Part shown: positions 35,801 through 44,015 of the stretch, one piece after another
How positions within the stretch are numbered: the first letter of the stretch is position 1
How the letters are laid out: the number at the start of each line of letters is the position of its first letter
Origin: Sulfitobacter geojensis
GTDB lineage: Bacteria; Pseudomonadota; Alphaproteobacteria; Rhodobacterales; Rhodobacteraceae
Length of the DNA stretch: 64,000 nucleotides
Reading direction: 5' to 3'
NCBI RefSeq assembly: GCF_000622325.1
Contig: NZ_JASE01000005.1
Location: forward strand, 3,472,001-3,536,000
Position numbers and translations under genes: made by a program
Notes under the pieces: generated by a model
The model's input: the letters and a program-made list of their open reading frames with translations, nothing else
The model's database searches: none
Told to the model about the DNA's origin: nothing

Positions 35801-36185
35801 CCAGCGCGTTTCACTCGCGGGGCTGGTGTTGATACGGCAAAAACCGGGCAGCGCAAAAGGCGTTTGCTTTATCACACTCGAAGATGAAACAGGCGTTGCA
35901 AACCTTGTGATCTGGCCAAAGATGTTCAAGGCATATCGCCCCGTCATCATGGCCGCGCGACTATTGGTCGTCAAAGGCCGCGTGCAAACCGACGGACGCG
36001 TGATCCACGTGGTCGCCGATGATCTGCAAGATCGTAGCGACCGCCTGTCCGGCCTATCTGATGTTCACTTATCTGCAATCACGACACGTGGCGATCATCC
36101 AACCCACCCGATACCGGGACAGGTCGGTATCAAAGGTCACCCCCGCAACGTGCGGGTCATTCCAAAATCACGTGACTTCCATTAG
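32877..36185 (+). CDS. dnaE2: Error-prone DNA polymerase DnaE2
   Basis: A 1102-residue C-family polymerase. The N-terminal PHP domain (YVEFGLASCFSFLRAAS..., about 18-270) is followed by the polymerase core with the catalytic aspartates in PDIDVDFEHER (about 401-411), the fingers including GFGEYGFPESHAASFA (about 750), and a C-terminal OB fold (LEDETGVANLVIWPKMF, about 1000). It is about 60 residues shorter than replicative DnaE and lacks its C-terminal tail, as usual for DnaE2. It performs translesion synthesis with ImuA and ImuB and is translationally coupled to imuB. Confidence 0.96.
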   Translation: MPQQETHPRRTLGAEDFKPNPPSPYVEFGLASCFSFLRAASDAVDLTATANVLGYDRIGIADRNTLAGVVRIHTEAAKACIHPLIGARLVLLCGTQFLAYPQDRAAYARLSTLLSLGKMQTSDGTWQTKGETHLTLEMLRDHAGGLHLIVMPPENLDVFEAGLPRLVQTLPDLAYVGATYLYRGDDRARINRLDTLARAYGLAILATNDVLYHAPDRRPLHDVMVAIREGVSVPKAGFLLGVNAERHLKSPAEMCRLFADWPHAIAATRALADRITFQLSDLRYEYPHEIVPTGKTAQTQLEQLTWDGAKTRYPDGIPDHVTALIHKEFALIKSKKIARYFLTVYDIVRFARHEAQPPILCQGRGSAANSAVCFCLGVTSVDPNETSVLFERFISEARDEPPDIDVDFEHERREEVIQYIYGKYGRHRAGLCATVIHYRPRSAIREVGKAMGLSEDVTSKLAGTIWGSFEGQMDDDRAKEAGLDLSDPYLRIVLKLAKQMIGMPRHLSQHVGGFILTERPLTEIVPIGNGAMPERSFIEWDKDDINALGIFKVDVLALGMLTCIAKCFDLLEAHYDQRFELATVPQDDAATFDMLCEGDSLGVFQVESRAQMAMLPKLRPRVFYDLVIEVAIVRPGPIQGDMVHPYLRRRQGLEAVDYPCPGPEHPQNELKNILERTMGVPIFQEQAMQIAMDAAKFTPAQSNALRKAMATFRSRGTIEQLQSQMVGNMIERGYDPVFAQRCFDQIKGFGEYGFPESHAASFAKLVYVSSWMKCHYPAAFACALLNSQPMGFYAPAQIVRDARNHGVEVRDVDVNYSDWDCTLEPSGNGFALRLGMRLVDGMSKEASLRIMTVRDRPFVDLPDIKERAGLDLKATRSLATADTMRSMGIDRRQALWQAQAIKDAPTLPIFAHANASSRGIDPKVTLPKMPKAEHVVVDYQTLRLSLKAHPMSFYRASLRKQGFAASSDLTQMPHGQRVSLAGLVLIRQKPGSAKGVCFITLEDETGVANLVIWPKMFKAYRPVIMAARLLVVKGRVQTDGRVIHVVADDLQDRSDRLSGLSDVHLSAITTRGDHPTHPIPGQVGIKGHPRNVRVIPKSRDFH

Positions 36186-36357
36186 AAACACCTCAGCCCA
36201 ACATGCCTTATGCCGGCATGCGCAGCGCCGTCCGACTGGAACGCCCATCTCACTGACATGTTACAGAAAATAATCGCCCAGAGAGATCGTAAGATCGGCA
36301 GAAATGCCGCGACAGTATGCTTAACGCACCATCGGAAACCTTCAACGTCTCGGGTAG

Positions 36358-36434
36358 TGGCGGACCGAGGAGGATTCGAACCCCCGACCCCCTGATTCGT
36401 AGTCAGGTACTCTATCCAGCTGAGCTATCGGTCC
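36358..36434 (-). tRNA. tRNA-Arg (anticodon ACG)
   Basis: Minus-strand cloverleaf: acceptor GGACCGA/TCGGTCC, D stem GCTC/GAGT, anticodon stem CCTGA/TCAGG with loop CTACGAA (anticodon ACG), T loop TTCGAAT, discriminator G and encoded CCA. The A34 is normally edited to inosine by TadA, so it reads CGU, CGC and CGA. Confidence 0.96.
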
Positions 36435-36503
36435 ACTGAGAGGCGGTTTAGTTGGCTCGCTTGGGGTTTGCAAGCCCCTGTTTGATGCAAATCGGCACAA
36501 ATA

Positions 36504-37898
36504 TCAAAGGACGTAAATCGTGCCGTCACCTTTCGGCAATGTCATGCGGAATTGCGTGCCCGAAGCGCCCGTCCTGGACAACACAAGCTGTCCGCCGTGG
36601 CCTTTCACCAGCTCTGCTGCAATGGCAAGGCCAAGCCCCGAGCCCCCCTTGCGCGCGCCCCCTTGAAACGGGGTGAACAGATGCTCTTGCGCTTTCGCAG
36701 GCAGGCCGGGCCCCGTATCAGTCACCTCGATGATCCACGCACTGTCGGTTTCATCCGCCTGCACCGAAATTTCGCCGCCCTGCCCGGCGCTCGCCAAAGC
36801 CTGACGGGCATTGCGGACCAGATTCGAAATCACGCGGTAAAGCTGTTCAGCATCCGCACGCACCATCATCCCCGCGGGGACATCGATGGCGTAACTTATC
36901 GCATGATCGCCGCTGGCCAGTTTTTCACCCTCGACCGCATCTTCGACCACAGTTTCAAGCAGCGCCATGGTCAAGGTCGGTCCCGGCTCTTCGGCCTTAC
37001 CGAACGCAAGCGTGCTTTCACACAGATGCACCGCACGGGTGATCGACCCGACGAGTTTGGGGGCCATACGTTTGACAACCGGATCCTCGGACATTTCGAT
37101 CCGGTCTGTGAACAGTTGCGCCGAGGTCAGGATGTTACGCAAATCATGGCTGATCTTGCTCACCGCTGATCCCAATTGCGCCAGGCGCTCCTTTTGCTTG
37201 AGCGCCTGTGTCAAATCGGTTTGCAGAGTCATCAGCGCCATTTCGGCTTCGCGCAGTTCGGTAATGCTGGCAGAGGGCTCGATAATGCGGCGGGCATCTT
37301 CGGGGGCGCGGGCATAGCGCTGCATATGACCGACAACCCCTTTGATCGGTTTAAGCAATAATGCCCGCAGTGCCAGAAACAATAGAACAGCGGTAATCAC
37401 GGAAATCACCGCGGACAGCACAAGAATACGCTTGCCGTAATCAAACATCGCCATGCGCAACGGGGCGGTTTCCATCGTGATCTCGATCAGCAACCCGGCA
37501 TCACGCACCGGCGCACCGATGACGCGCACGATTTCGCCTTCCGGTTTGACCATCCGCCGCAACGCATCGCGGATCAGGGTCACGGCCGCGGCATCGCGCA
37601 GATCAAAGGTTTCCGCGACGGCTTGCGGCATGTTCGTGGACAGTACCAGCTGCCGCGCCTCGTCACGGCGCAGCACAACGTTGAACACTTCGGCGTTGCG
37701 CAGCAGTTCACTTTCCAGTTCGGGGTCCAGCATGTCGTCGGCCAACAGCGCAAGCGACGCGATCTGCGCCCGCTCCAGCCGGTTCAGCATGTAATCTTCA
37801 CGAAAACGCGCGATGGAGGGCACAAAGATCAGGATTTCGGCAATCATCACAAAGACGGTTGTCAGAATCAAAAGCCGGCCGGAAAGAGAGTGGAACAT
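36504..37898 (-). CDS. Membrane sensor histidine kinase
   Basis: A 464-residue kinase. One helix near the N-terminus (about 8-28), a periplasmic segment of about 125 residues, a second helix (about 157-180), a HAMP-like linker, then HisKA with the phosphorylation histidine H251 in KISHDLRN. The ATPase has the N box NLVRNARQAL, G1 DTGPGLP and G2 GGSGLGLAIA. A short coiled coil (TELREAEMALMTLQTDLTQ) precedes the dimerisation helix. No response regulator is adjacent, so it is an orphan here. The signal sensed is unknown. Confidence 0.92.
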   Translation of the reverse strand: MFHSLSGRLLILTTVFVMIAEILIFVPSIARFREDYMLNRLERAQIASLALLADDMLDPELESELLRNAEVFNVVLRRDEARQLVLSTNMPQAVAETFDLRDAAAVTLIRDALRRMVKPEGEIVRVIGAPVRDAGLLIEITMETAPLRMAMFDYGKRILVLSAVISVITAVLLFLALRALLLKPIKGVVGHMQRYARAPEDARRIIEPSASITELREAEMALMTLQTDLTQALKQKERLAQLGSAVSKISHDLRNILTSAQLFTDRIEMSEDPVVKRMAPKLVGSITRAVHLCESTLAFGKAEEPGPTLTMALLETVVEDAVEGEKLASGDHAISYAIDVPAGMMVRADAEQLYRVISNLVRNARQALASAGQGGEISVQADETDSAWIIEVTDTGPGLPAKAQEHLFTPFQGGARKGGSGLGLAIAAELVKGHGGQLVLSRTGASGTQFRMTLPKGDGTIYVL

Positions 37899-37975
37899 CC
37901 TACCCTACCGGATTGAAATCGCGGCAGGGGCGTCGTCGCAGACGCGCGCCGCCCCTGTCACACCGCAGCGGCGCG

Positions 37976-39394
37976 TCATGGCAGAAACCGTTGCACAAAA
38001 CCGACCACACGTTTCACCAGATCACTTTCGAACAGGCGCGGACTGAAATAGGCCCCCGCCGCGCGTTTGTTGATCTCGCCGATTGTAGGATAAGGTGCAA
38101 CCATAGCGGCAATCTGGCTCATTTTCAGTCCATTGGCCAGTGCCAAGGCCCACAGGTTGATCAGCTCTCCGGCCTGATAGCCGACAATAGATGCGCCCAC
38201 GGGACGCCCCTTCACAACCATCACCTTGATAAAACCCTTGGTCTTGCGTTCGGCGATCGCCCGGTCGTTATGATGATAGTGGAACCGCACGACTTCCAGC
38301 TTGCTACCGTGCTTTTCCTTGGCCTGCGCTTCGGTCAGCCCGACTTGGGACAACTCGGGATCGGTATAGGTCGCCCAAGGGATATGCGTGGTCTTGGCCT
38401 TGGAAGGCAGACCGAACAGCATCGAACGGATGATCACCCCGGCATGATATCCCGCAACATGGGTAAATTGCAGCCCACCTGCCACATCCCCGATGGCATA
38501 GACCTTTCGGTTACTCGTGCGCAGGCTGTCATCGACTTTAATGCCCGATTTGCTCGGCTCGACCCCTGCTTTCTCCAGATCCAGCTTGTCCGTATTGGAT
38601 TTGCGCCCCACGGCCATCAGCAAATGGGTTCCCTTGAAAACGCGCCCGTCCTTGGCCTCGACCTCGATTGCGCCCGCTGTGCCACGCACCTCTGACGCCA
38701 ACGCGTCCTCTTCAATCACGACACCCTCGTCGCGCAAACTGTCCAGCACCACAGCGGCGAGTTCGGGATCGTCCTTGCCCATGGCCTTGCCGCCTTCGAT
38801 TACCGTTACTTTGGACCCCATGCGGATATGTGCCTGCGCCATTTCCATGCCGATGGGGCCACCGCCGATGATCAACAGATGCTCGGGCTTTTCACGTAAG
38901 TCGAACAAGGTTTCATTGGTCTCATAGGGCACTTTGTCCAAACCGGGGATCGGCGGCACAAGAGGCGACGAACCTGTTGCGATCACGATCCGGCGCGCCT
39001 TGATCACCATATCCCCCGCCTGCACCTCGTCAGCAGAGATAAAGCGCCCGAATTCACGGATCACATTGATCCCGAATCCTTCAAACCGTTCCTGACTGTC
39101 TACCGGTGCGATCTGGGCGATCACGTCGGCCACGTGGTCCTTGGCCGCGGCATAATCCACCACGCCGGCAGCATCCGCCACACCATATTGCGCTGAATGT
39201 TGCTGGCCATAAGCCGCCTTGCCGCTGGCGATCAATGCCTTGGACGGCACACAGCCGTAATTCAGACAATCGCCCCCCATCTTGTGCCCTTCCAACAGGA
39301 CGACATCCGCCCCCATCTGCGCCGCACCTGCCGCCACAGAAAGCCCGCCAGAGCCCGCGCCAATAATAAGAACGTCAGTTTTGATCCGGTTCAT
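37976..39394 (-). CDS. Pyridine nucleotide-disulfide oxidoreductase (dihydrolipoamide dehydrogenase/MerA-like)
   Basis: A 472-residue FAD flavoprotein. FAD motif GAGSGGLSVAAGAA, redox disulfide C43-LNYG-C48 in GGDCLNYGCVPSKA, NAD motif GGGPIGMEMA, second FAD motif YAIGDVAGG, and a dimerisation domain. Near the C-terminus, where lipoamide dehydrogenases have HPT-E with a catalytic histidine, this one has YPTIGE, so it is probably not a classical E3. It overlaps by four bases the end of the TVP38-type membrane protein gene, a pairing seen in many proteobacteria. The substrate is unknown. Confidence 0.88.
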   Translation of the reverse strand: MNRIKTDVLIIGAGSGGLSVAAGAAQMGADVVLLEGHKMGGDCLNYGCVPSKALIASGKAAYGQQHSAQYGVADAAGVVDYAAAKDHVADVIAQIAPVDSQERFEGFGINVIREFGRFISADEVQAGDMVIKARRIVIATGSSPLVPPIPGLDKVPYETNETLFDLREKPEHLLIIGGGPIGMEMAQAHIRMGSKVTVIEGGKAMGKDDPELAAVVLDSLRDEGVVIEEDALASEVRGTAGAIEVEAKDGRVFKGTHLLMAVGRKSNTDKLDLEKAGVEPSKSGIKVDDSLRTSNRKVYAIGDVAGGLQFTHVAGYHAGVIIRSMLFGLPSKAKTTHIPWATYTDPELSQVGLTEAQAKEKHGSKLEVVRFHYHHNDRAIAERKTKGFIKVMVVKGRPVGASIVGYQAGELINLWALALANGLKMSQIAAMVAPYPTIGEINKRAAGAYFSPRLFESDLVKRVVGFVQRFLP

Positions 39395-40134
39395 TTCACA
39401 AGTTCCTTTTTGCCGGTCACGGCTTTGATCAGGACGGGCAGCACGGACAATGCCGTCAGCCCCAGTATGGGCAACAAGATGTGCGGCTCAAAGATAATGC
39501 CAAGGTTTGGCGTTTCGCCGCGGGCAAAAACTTCGCCCAGCCCCGCCCCCACAGAGGTATAGACAAGACTGCCTGGAATGATTCCCAGAAAGGTAGAAAC
39601 CGCAAAGCGGAACAGCGGTACACCGACAAAGGCGGGAATCAAGTTGGCGACAAAGAACGGCACCGCCGGCACCAGCCTGATGAAAAACAGCATCGACCAC
39701 TGGTTTTCATCAATCCCCTTCTTGACCTTGGCGACCATCCCGTCGGAGGCGTCCATCTTTTCCTTCAATCGGTTTCCCAGTCCCATACGCGCCGCAAGGA
39801 AGATCAGGATCGCGCCAAGCGTCGCCCCGGTCACGTTGAACGCTGTGCCCAGAACCGTGCCAAACAAAAAGCCCCCCGTAAGCGTCACGATCACCGCACC
39901 GGGCAGAGAAAACCCGACGACCGCGACGTAAACCGCTATGAACATGAGCACGGTCAACAAAAAGTTGTCATCCCGAAAGGCCAGCAGCGCCTCGCGATTG
40001 TCGCGCAGCACATCAAAACTGATGTAGTCCCGCAGGGTGAACGCGCCGATCACCGCAACGATAGCAATCGCGATCAGCGGCAAATACCGCTGAAGGCCGG
40101 ACCTTGTCGTTGCCGTTTCACTTCTATCACCCAT
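39391..40134 (-). CDS. TVP38/TMEM64 (DedA-superfamily) membrane protein
   Basis: A 247-residue inner-membrane protein with about five hydrophobic helices and the VTT-domain signature: SLPGAVIVTLTGGFLFGTVLG, a conserved FFIRLVPAVPFFVANLIPAFVGV segment and the GIIPGSLVYTSVGAGLG motif. The family is linked to lipid movement or ion homeostasis, with no proven substrate here. The ATG at 40134 has AAGG eight bases upstream. It overlaps the downstream flavoprotein gene (ATGA), so the two are coupled. Confidence 0.88.
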   Translation of the reverse strand: MGDRSETATTRSGLQRYLPLIAIAIVAVIGAFTLRDYISFDVLRDNREALLAFRDDNFLLTVLMFIAVYVAVVGFSLPGAVIVTLTGGFLFGTVLGTAFNVTGATLGAILIFLAARMGLGNRLKEKMDASDGMVAKVKKGIDENQWSMLFFIRLVPAVPFFVANLIPAFVGVPLFRFAVSTFLGIIPGSLVYTSVGAGLGEVFARGETPNLGIIFEPHILLPILGLTALSVLPVLIKAVTGKKELVK

Positions 40135-40338
40135 GCATCGCACCTTTTCTAATCGCTTTATCCGTTGTTACACCCTAACTGGCCCGCCAGACCCCGCGAA
40201 GATAGCCCGATCACGGGCGCTTGAACGCCAGTGTGCCGTTTCGTGATGTATCCGCGTTCTGGAACCGGTATTGAAACATTCGAACCGCCCTCGTGGTGGA
40301 AAATGTTGCACATCTGCGCATTTTCCCTGCCATGGGGT

Positions 40339-40367
40339 TTGACTTGCGCCGGACACCCCCGTAATGA
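40339..40367 (+). promoter_or_regulatory. Candidate sigma-70 promoter for rpmH operon
   Basis: TTGACT (40339-40344), a 17-base spacer and TAATGA (40362-40367) lie about 65 bases before the rpmH start. The -35 box is strong and the -10 box is weak. It sits in the 297-base gap between the divergent TVP38-type gene and rpmH, which holds no gene. Confidence 0.45.
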
Positions 40368-40431
40368 GCGGGCTTGAAATACTGTTGTCCCTGCGAATCC
40401 GGGACAGCCCGACACATTATGGAGAGAGCGC

Positions 40432-40566
40432 ATGAAACGCACCTTTCAACCCAGCAACCTCGTTCGCAAACGCCGTCACGGCTTTCGGGCGCGTATGGCC
40501 ACAAAAGCGGGCCGCAAGATCATTAACGCGCGCCGTGCCCAAGGCCGGAGCAAGCTGAGCGCGTAA
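40432..40566 (+). CDS. rpmH: 50S ribosomal protein L34
   Basis: A 44-residue basic protein, [18 protein letters not shown] followed by [26 protein letters not shown], the standard L34 sequence and length. GGAGAG lies just before the ATG. First gene of the conserved rpmH-rnpA-yidD-...-yidC string; it assembles into the large subunit near the exit tunnel. Confidence 0.98.
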   Translation: MKRTFQPSNLVRKRRHGFRARMATKAGRKIINARRAQGRSKLSA

Positions 40567-40609
40567 AGCGTCTCACTGCGTTGAAGACATGACACCGCCG
40601 GAGGCCCCA

Positions 40610-41014
40610 ATGGATGGCAACAACGCCGCCAGAGGGAATTCACCTCCGGCGGTTTCGTCGCGTCCGGTCGTCTTGACCCAACGCGCCGATTTTCAGCGCG
40701 CCTCAAGGGCGGCCCATGTGGCCAAGCCCGGTTTTGTGCTGCAAATGCGCAAACGTCGCGACGATGAAACCTGCCCGCCCGAACGCGTCCGCGTCGGGTT
40801 CACCTGCTCTAAAAAGGTCGGCAATGCGGTTGCGCGCAACCGTGCCAAACGCAGGCTGCGTGAAATCGCCCGCCTTGCCCTGACCCAACGTGGCCAGCCC
40901 GGTCATGATTATGTGTTGATCGGGCGCAGAGGGACGACGGCGGATCTTCCCTTTACGCAGCTGCAAGCAGACTTTGACGCCGCTCTCGACATCTTGCACG
41001 GCGTCCGGAAATGA
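40610..41014 (+). CDS. rnpA: Ribonuclease P protein component
   Basis: A 134-residue basic protein that helps the RNase P RNA trim tRNA 5' ends. The family signature is clear: RVGFTCSKKVGNAVARNRAKRRLRE, plus GHDYVLIGRRGTT. The ATG at 40610 is chosen because GGAGG lies five bases upstream; an earlier ATG at 40589 lacks a site. It follows rpmH by 43 bases and overlaps yidD by four. Confidence 0.96.
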   Translation: MDGNNAARGNSPPAVSSRPVVLTQRADFQRASRAAHVAKPGFVLQMRKRRDDETCPPERVRVGFTCSKKVGNAVARNRAKRRLREIARLALTQRGQPGHDYVLIGRRGTTADLPFTQLQADFDAALDILHGVRK

Positions 41015-41232
41015 CGCCGTTTGCCCGCATTCTATCCATGCCGGTCCGCGCCTACCGCCTGGTTTTCAGCCCCTGGGTCGGCTTCAACTGCCGCTATCAC
41101 CCGACCTGCAGTGCCTATGCCTTGGAATCGCTAGAGAAACATGGCGGACTGAAAGGCAGCTGGTTGGCCGCGCGGCGCATCGCCCGCTGTCATCCTTGGG
41201 GGGCATCAGGCATCGACAATGTCCCCGACTGA
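41011..41232 (+). CDS. yidD: Membrane protein insertion efficiency factor YidD
   Basis: A 73-residue protein with the YidD signature YRLVFSPWVGFNCRYHPTCSAYALE, three conserved cysteines and RCHPWGASGIDNVP near the end. It aids insertion of proteins through YidC, encoded further on at 44016. Its ATG overlaps the rnpA stop (ATGA). Confidence 0.96.
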   Translation: MTPFARILSMPVRAYRLVFSPWVGFNCRYHPTCSAYALESLEKHGGLKGSWLAARRIARCHPWGASGIDNVPD

Positions 41233-41288
41233 CACGTCGCGCCACGGCGGCGCTTGATCGGGCCTGCCGCTTGATCTAAGCCAGCCAC

Positions 41289-42116
41289 ATGCTGGACAAA
41301 CCCGACGATATTCACGCCCTGTTTCACGGTGCCCCCCAAACAACGGAGTTCAAAAAGCTCCGCAAACGTCTTGTGCGGCAGACCCGCGAGGCGATTGAAC
41401 AATACGGGATGATCGAACCGGGCGGCAAATGGCTGGTTTGCCTGTCGGGTGGAAAGGACAGTTATACCTTGCTGGCCGTGCTGCACGAACTGCAATGGCG
41501 CGGATTGCTGCCGGTGGAACTGCTCGCCTGCAACCTTGATCAGGGGCAACCCGGATTTCCTGCAACGGTTCTGCCCGAGTTTCTTGACAAAATGGGCGTG
41601 CCCCACCGGATCGAATACCGCGACACCTACTCCATCGTCATGGATAAAGTCCCCGAGGGGCGCACCTTTTGTGCACTGTGTTCACGGCTTCGGCGCGGCA
41701 ACTTGTATCGAATCGCCCGCGAAGAAAACTGCACTGCCGTTGTCTTGGGCCATCACCGCGACGACATTCTTGAAACCTTTTTCATGAACCTTTTTCACGG
41801 TGGTCGTTTGGCAACGATGCCGCCTAAGTTGCTGAATGAAGAGGGTGATCTGCTGCTTTACCGCCCCCTTGCCCATGTATCCGAAGCAGATTGCGAAAAG
41901 TTCAGCCGTGCGATGAACTATCCGATTATTCCTTGCGATCTTTGCGGCTCGCAAGACGGGTTGCAGCGCCAACAGGTCAAACAGATCCTTGATGGGTGGG
42001 AGGCAAACACGCCGGGTCGTCGCGAGACCATGTTCCGCGCCCTGATGAACGCACAGCCCTCCCACCTTCTGGACCCAAAACTGTTTGATTTCGCAGGCCT
42101 TGGGCGCAGTATCTGA
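41289..42116 (+). CDS. ttcA: tRNA 2-thiocytidine(32) synthetase TtcA
   Basis: A 275-residue ATP-dependent sulfurtransferase that thiolates cytidine 32 in some tRNAs. The PP-loop [10 protein letters not shown] is at about 54-63, and the cluster-binding cysteines are in [11 protein letters not shown] with a further [26 protein letters not shown] is typical of the TtcA/TilS group. Window tRNA-Arg genes include C32 in their loops (CTTCTAA, CTACGAA), which fits the known TtcA target position. Confidence 0.94.
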   Translation: MLDKPDDIHALFHGAPQTTEFKKLRKRLVRQTREAIEQYGMIEPGGKWLVCLSGGKDSYTLLAVLHELQWRGLLPVELLACNLDQGQPGFPATVLPEFLDKMGVPHRIEYRDTYSIVMDKVPEGRTFCALCSRLRRGNLYRIAREENCTAVVLGHHRDDILETFFMNLFHGGRLATMPPKLLNEEGDLLLYRPLAHVSEADCEKFSRAMNYPIIPCDLCGSQDGLQRQQVKQILDGWEANTPGRRETMFRALMNAQPSHLLDPKLFDFAGLGRSI

Positions 42117-42232
42117 GCAATTTTAATCATATTCTGATCAACCATTGAGGGCGCGTTAACACACGGCACACTGCTTTGGCGCTAAATTCACCCCTGTTGC
42201 GACGCCGTTTCGTCGCCTACAGGAGTCGGCCC

Positions 42233-43774
42233 ATGCTGCAATCTTGGCCCCGTTCGCTTCAACGCTTGCGACAGCGATTTGCGCTTGTCCTGACAGGTCC
42301 GCCTGCTTTGGCTTTTGTTCCTGCGCTGTGTCTGGCCGCGTTCTGGTTCGGCGGGGAGGGCGCGCTTGTTGTGCTGGCCGGTTTGCTGCCAGTCCTCTAT
42401 CTGGCCGGCGGCAATTTCCACGGGCGCACTGCCCTGACGGGCGAAGTGAACACCGGCATTCTGCCGCGCAATGTGTTTGAAGAATTCACCAGTCACACGC
42501 ATCAGAAGTTGCAAGCAACAGGGGCGCATTCGGCAACGCTGTTTCTGGTCATTGAAGAATTCGAACAGGTTGCCGAACGCTTTGGCCAAGCGGCCGCCGA
42601 CACAGTCGCCCAACGTGTCGGCGAAAGGATACTTGCGACCCTGCGTGCGGGAGACAAGGTCGGCCAGATGGGTGATTCCCGCTTTGCAATCTGTGTCGCC
42701 CCTGTCCGTCATCTTGACCTTGAACTCTGCATCCAGCTTGCAGGTCGCATTCAATCCGCCGTTGAGGAGCCGGTTTCGGTGGACGGCACCGGCATCTATA
42801 TTTCAGCGTCCGTCGGCTTTTGCCAACACAGCCGCGCGCCCGGAAAAACAGGTGCGGATTGGCTTGAAGCGGCTGCAATTGCCCTGCGCGAGGCGCAAAA
42901 GCGCGGCCCCTCTGCCATTCGCGCCTTTTCCGAACAGATGCGTCAGGCCAGCAAGGCCAGCGCCGAGTTGCGGGATGAAGTTGTCCGCGCGTTGGAGGGC
43001 GGGCAAATCCAACCGTGGTTCCAGCCGCAAATCTCCACCGACACCGGCCGAATTACCGGATTCGAGGCGCTTGCCCGTTGGTCACACCCCGATCGCGGTA
43101 TGATATCACCGGCCGAGTTTCTTCCAGCGGTTGAGCAGGCGGGCCAGCTTGAGCGTTTGGCCGAGGTTATGATGTATCACTCCTTTGCCGCACTCAAAGC
43201 ATGGGACGGTGCCGGTGTGGACGTCCCCCAGGTGGGCGTGAACTTTGCCGGATCAGAACTGAACAACCCTAAACTGATTGACAAAATCCAATGGGAACTG
43301 GACCGGTTCGAATTGACGCCAAACCGCCTTGCTGTGGAAGTACTGGAAACAGTTGTAGCAACGGCACCGGACGATATGATCACCCGCAATATCAACGCCT
43401 TGGGGGAACTCGGTTGCCGCATTGACCTTGATGATTTCGGCACTGGTCACGCCTCGATCGCCTCAATCCGACGGTTCTCGGTGAGCCGGATCAAAATCGA
43501 CCGCTCCTTTGTGATGAAAGCAGACCGCGACCCCGAGCAACAGCGCATGATCAGCGCGATCCTCACCATGGCCGAACGTCTGGATGTTGAAACTCTCGCC
43601 GAAGGTGTCGAAACCGTGGGCGAACATGTGCTGCTGGCACAACTGGGCTGCAATCATGTGCAGGGGTTCGGCATTGCACGCCCCATGCCCTTTGAAAAAA
43701 CCCTCGACTGGATTGACCGTCACAACACCAAGCTGGAGGATGTCCCCCACATCATGAACAATAAAAGCCAGTAG
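42233..43774 (+). CDS. GGDEF/EAL signalling protein, probable c-di-GMP phosphodiesterase
   Basis: A 513-residue protein. Two hydrophobic helices near the N-terminus (about 22-60) anchor it in the membrane. The GGDEF domain is degenerate: the active-site loop reads GQMGDSRFAI, so cyclase activity is probably lost. The EAL domain is intact: GFEALARW, NFAGSEL, EVLETV, DLDDFGTGHAS and KIDRSF give the expected metal and catalytic residues, predicting c-di-GMP hydrolysis. The ATG at 42233 is chosen for AGGAG seven bases upstream; an earlier start at 42176 lacks one. No other c-di-GMP gene is in the window. Confidence 0.9.
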   Translation: MLQSWPRSLQRLRQRFALVLTGPPALAFVPALCLAAFWFGGEGALVVLAGLLPVLYLAGGNFHGRTALTGEVNTGILPRNVFEEFTSHTHQKLQATGAHSATLFLVIEEFEQVAERFGQAAADTVAQRVGERILATLRAGDKVGQMGDSRFAICVAPVRHLDLELCIQLAGRIQSAVEEPVSVDGTGIYISASVGFCQHSRAPGKTGADWLEAAAIALREAQKRGPSAIRAFSEQMRQASKASAELRDEVVRALEGGQIQPWFQPQISTDTGRITGFEALARWSHPDRGMISPAEFLPAVEQAGQLERLAEVMMYHSFAALKAWDGAGVDVPQVGVNFAGSELNNPKLIDKIQWELDRFELTPNRLAVEVLETVVATAPDDMITRNINALGELGCRIDLDDFGTGHASIASIRRFSVSRIKIDRSFVMKADRDPEQQRMISAILTMAERLDVETLAEGVETVGEHVLLAQLGCNHVQGFGIARPMPFEKTLDWIDRHNTKLEDVPHIMNNKSQ

Positions 43775-44015
43775 TGCGCCCCCAATACACCGTCGCCTCA
43801 ACGCAGGTTCTTCGCAAGTGCGTTAAACCGACTGTCCAGCGACAAACCACGCTTCACCGATGGAGGCCAAAAGCGCGCCAGCATCGCAAAGTCATTGCCA
43901 TATCCGCCCATACCAATGGGCATATGGTCCCCAATGGCCCGAATCCGCTTGACCTTTAGGGCTGCACTCTGTTGAACCACCCTAGTTTTCGGCAGACATT
44001 CAGGTGGCTCTCCCC

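Noticed and set aside
43798..43980. 60-codon minus-strand frame between the EAL gene and yidC
   Set aside because: GTG start without a ribosome site, no recognisable domain; could be a remnant but not supported.
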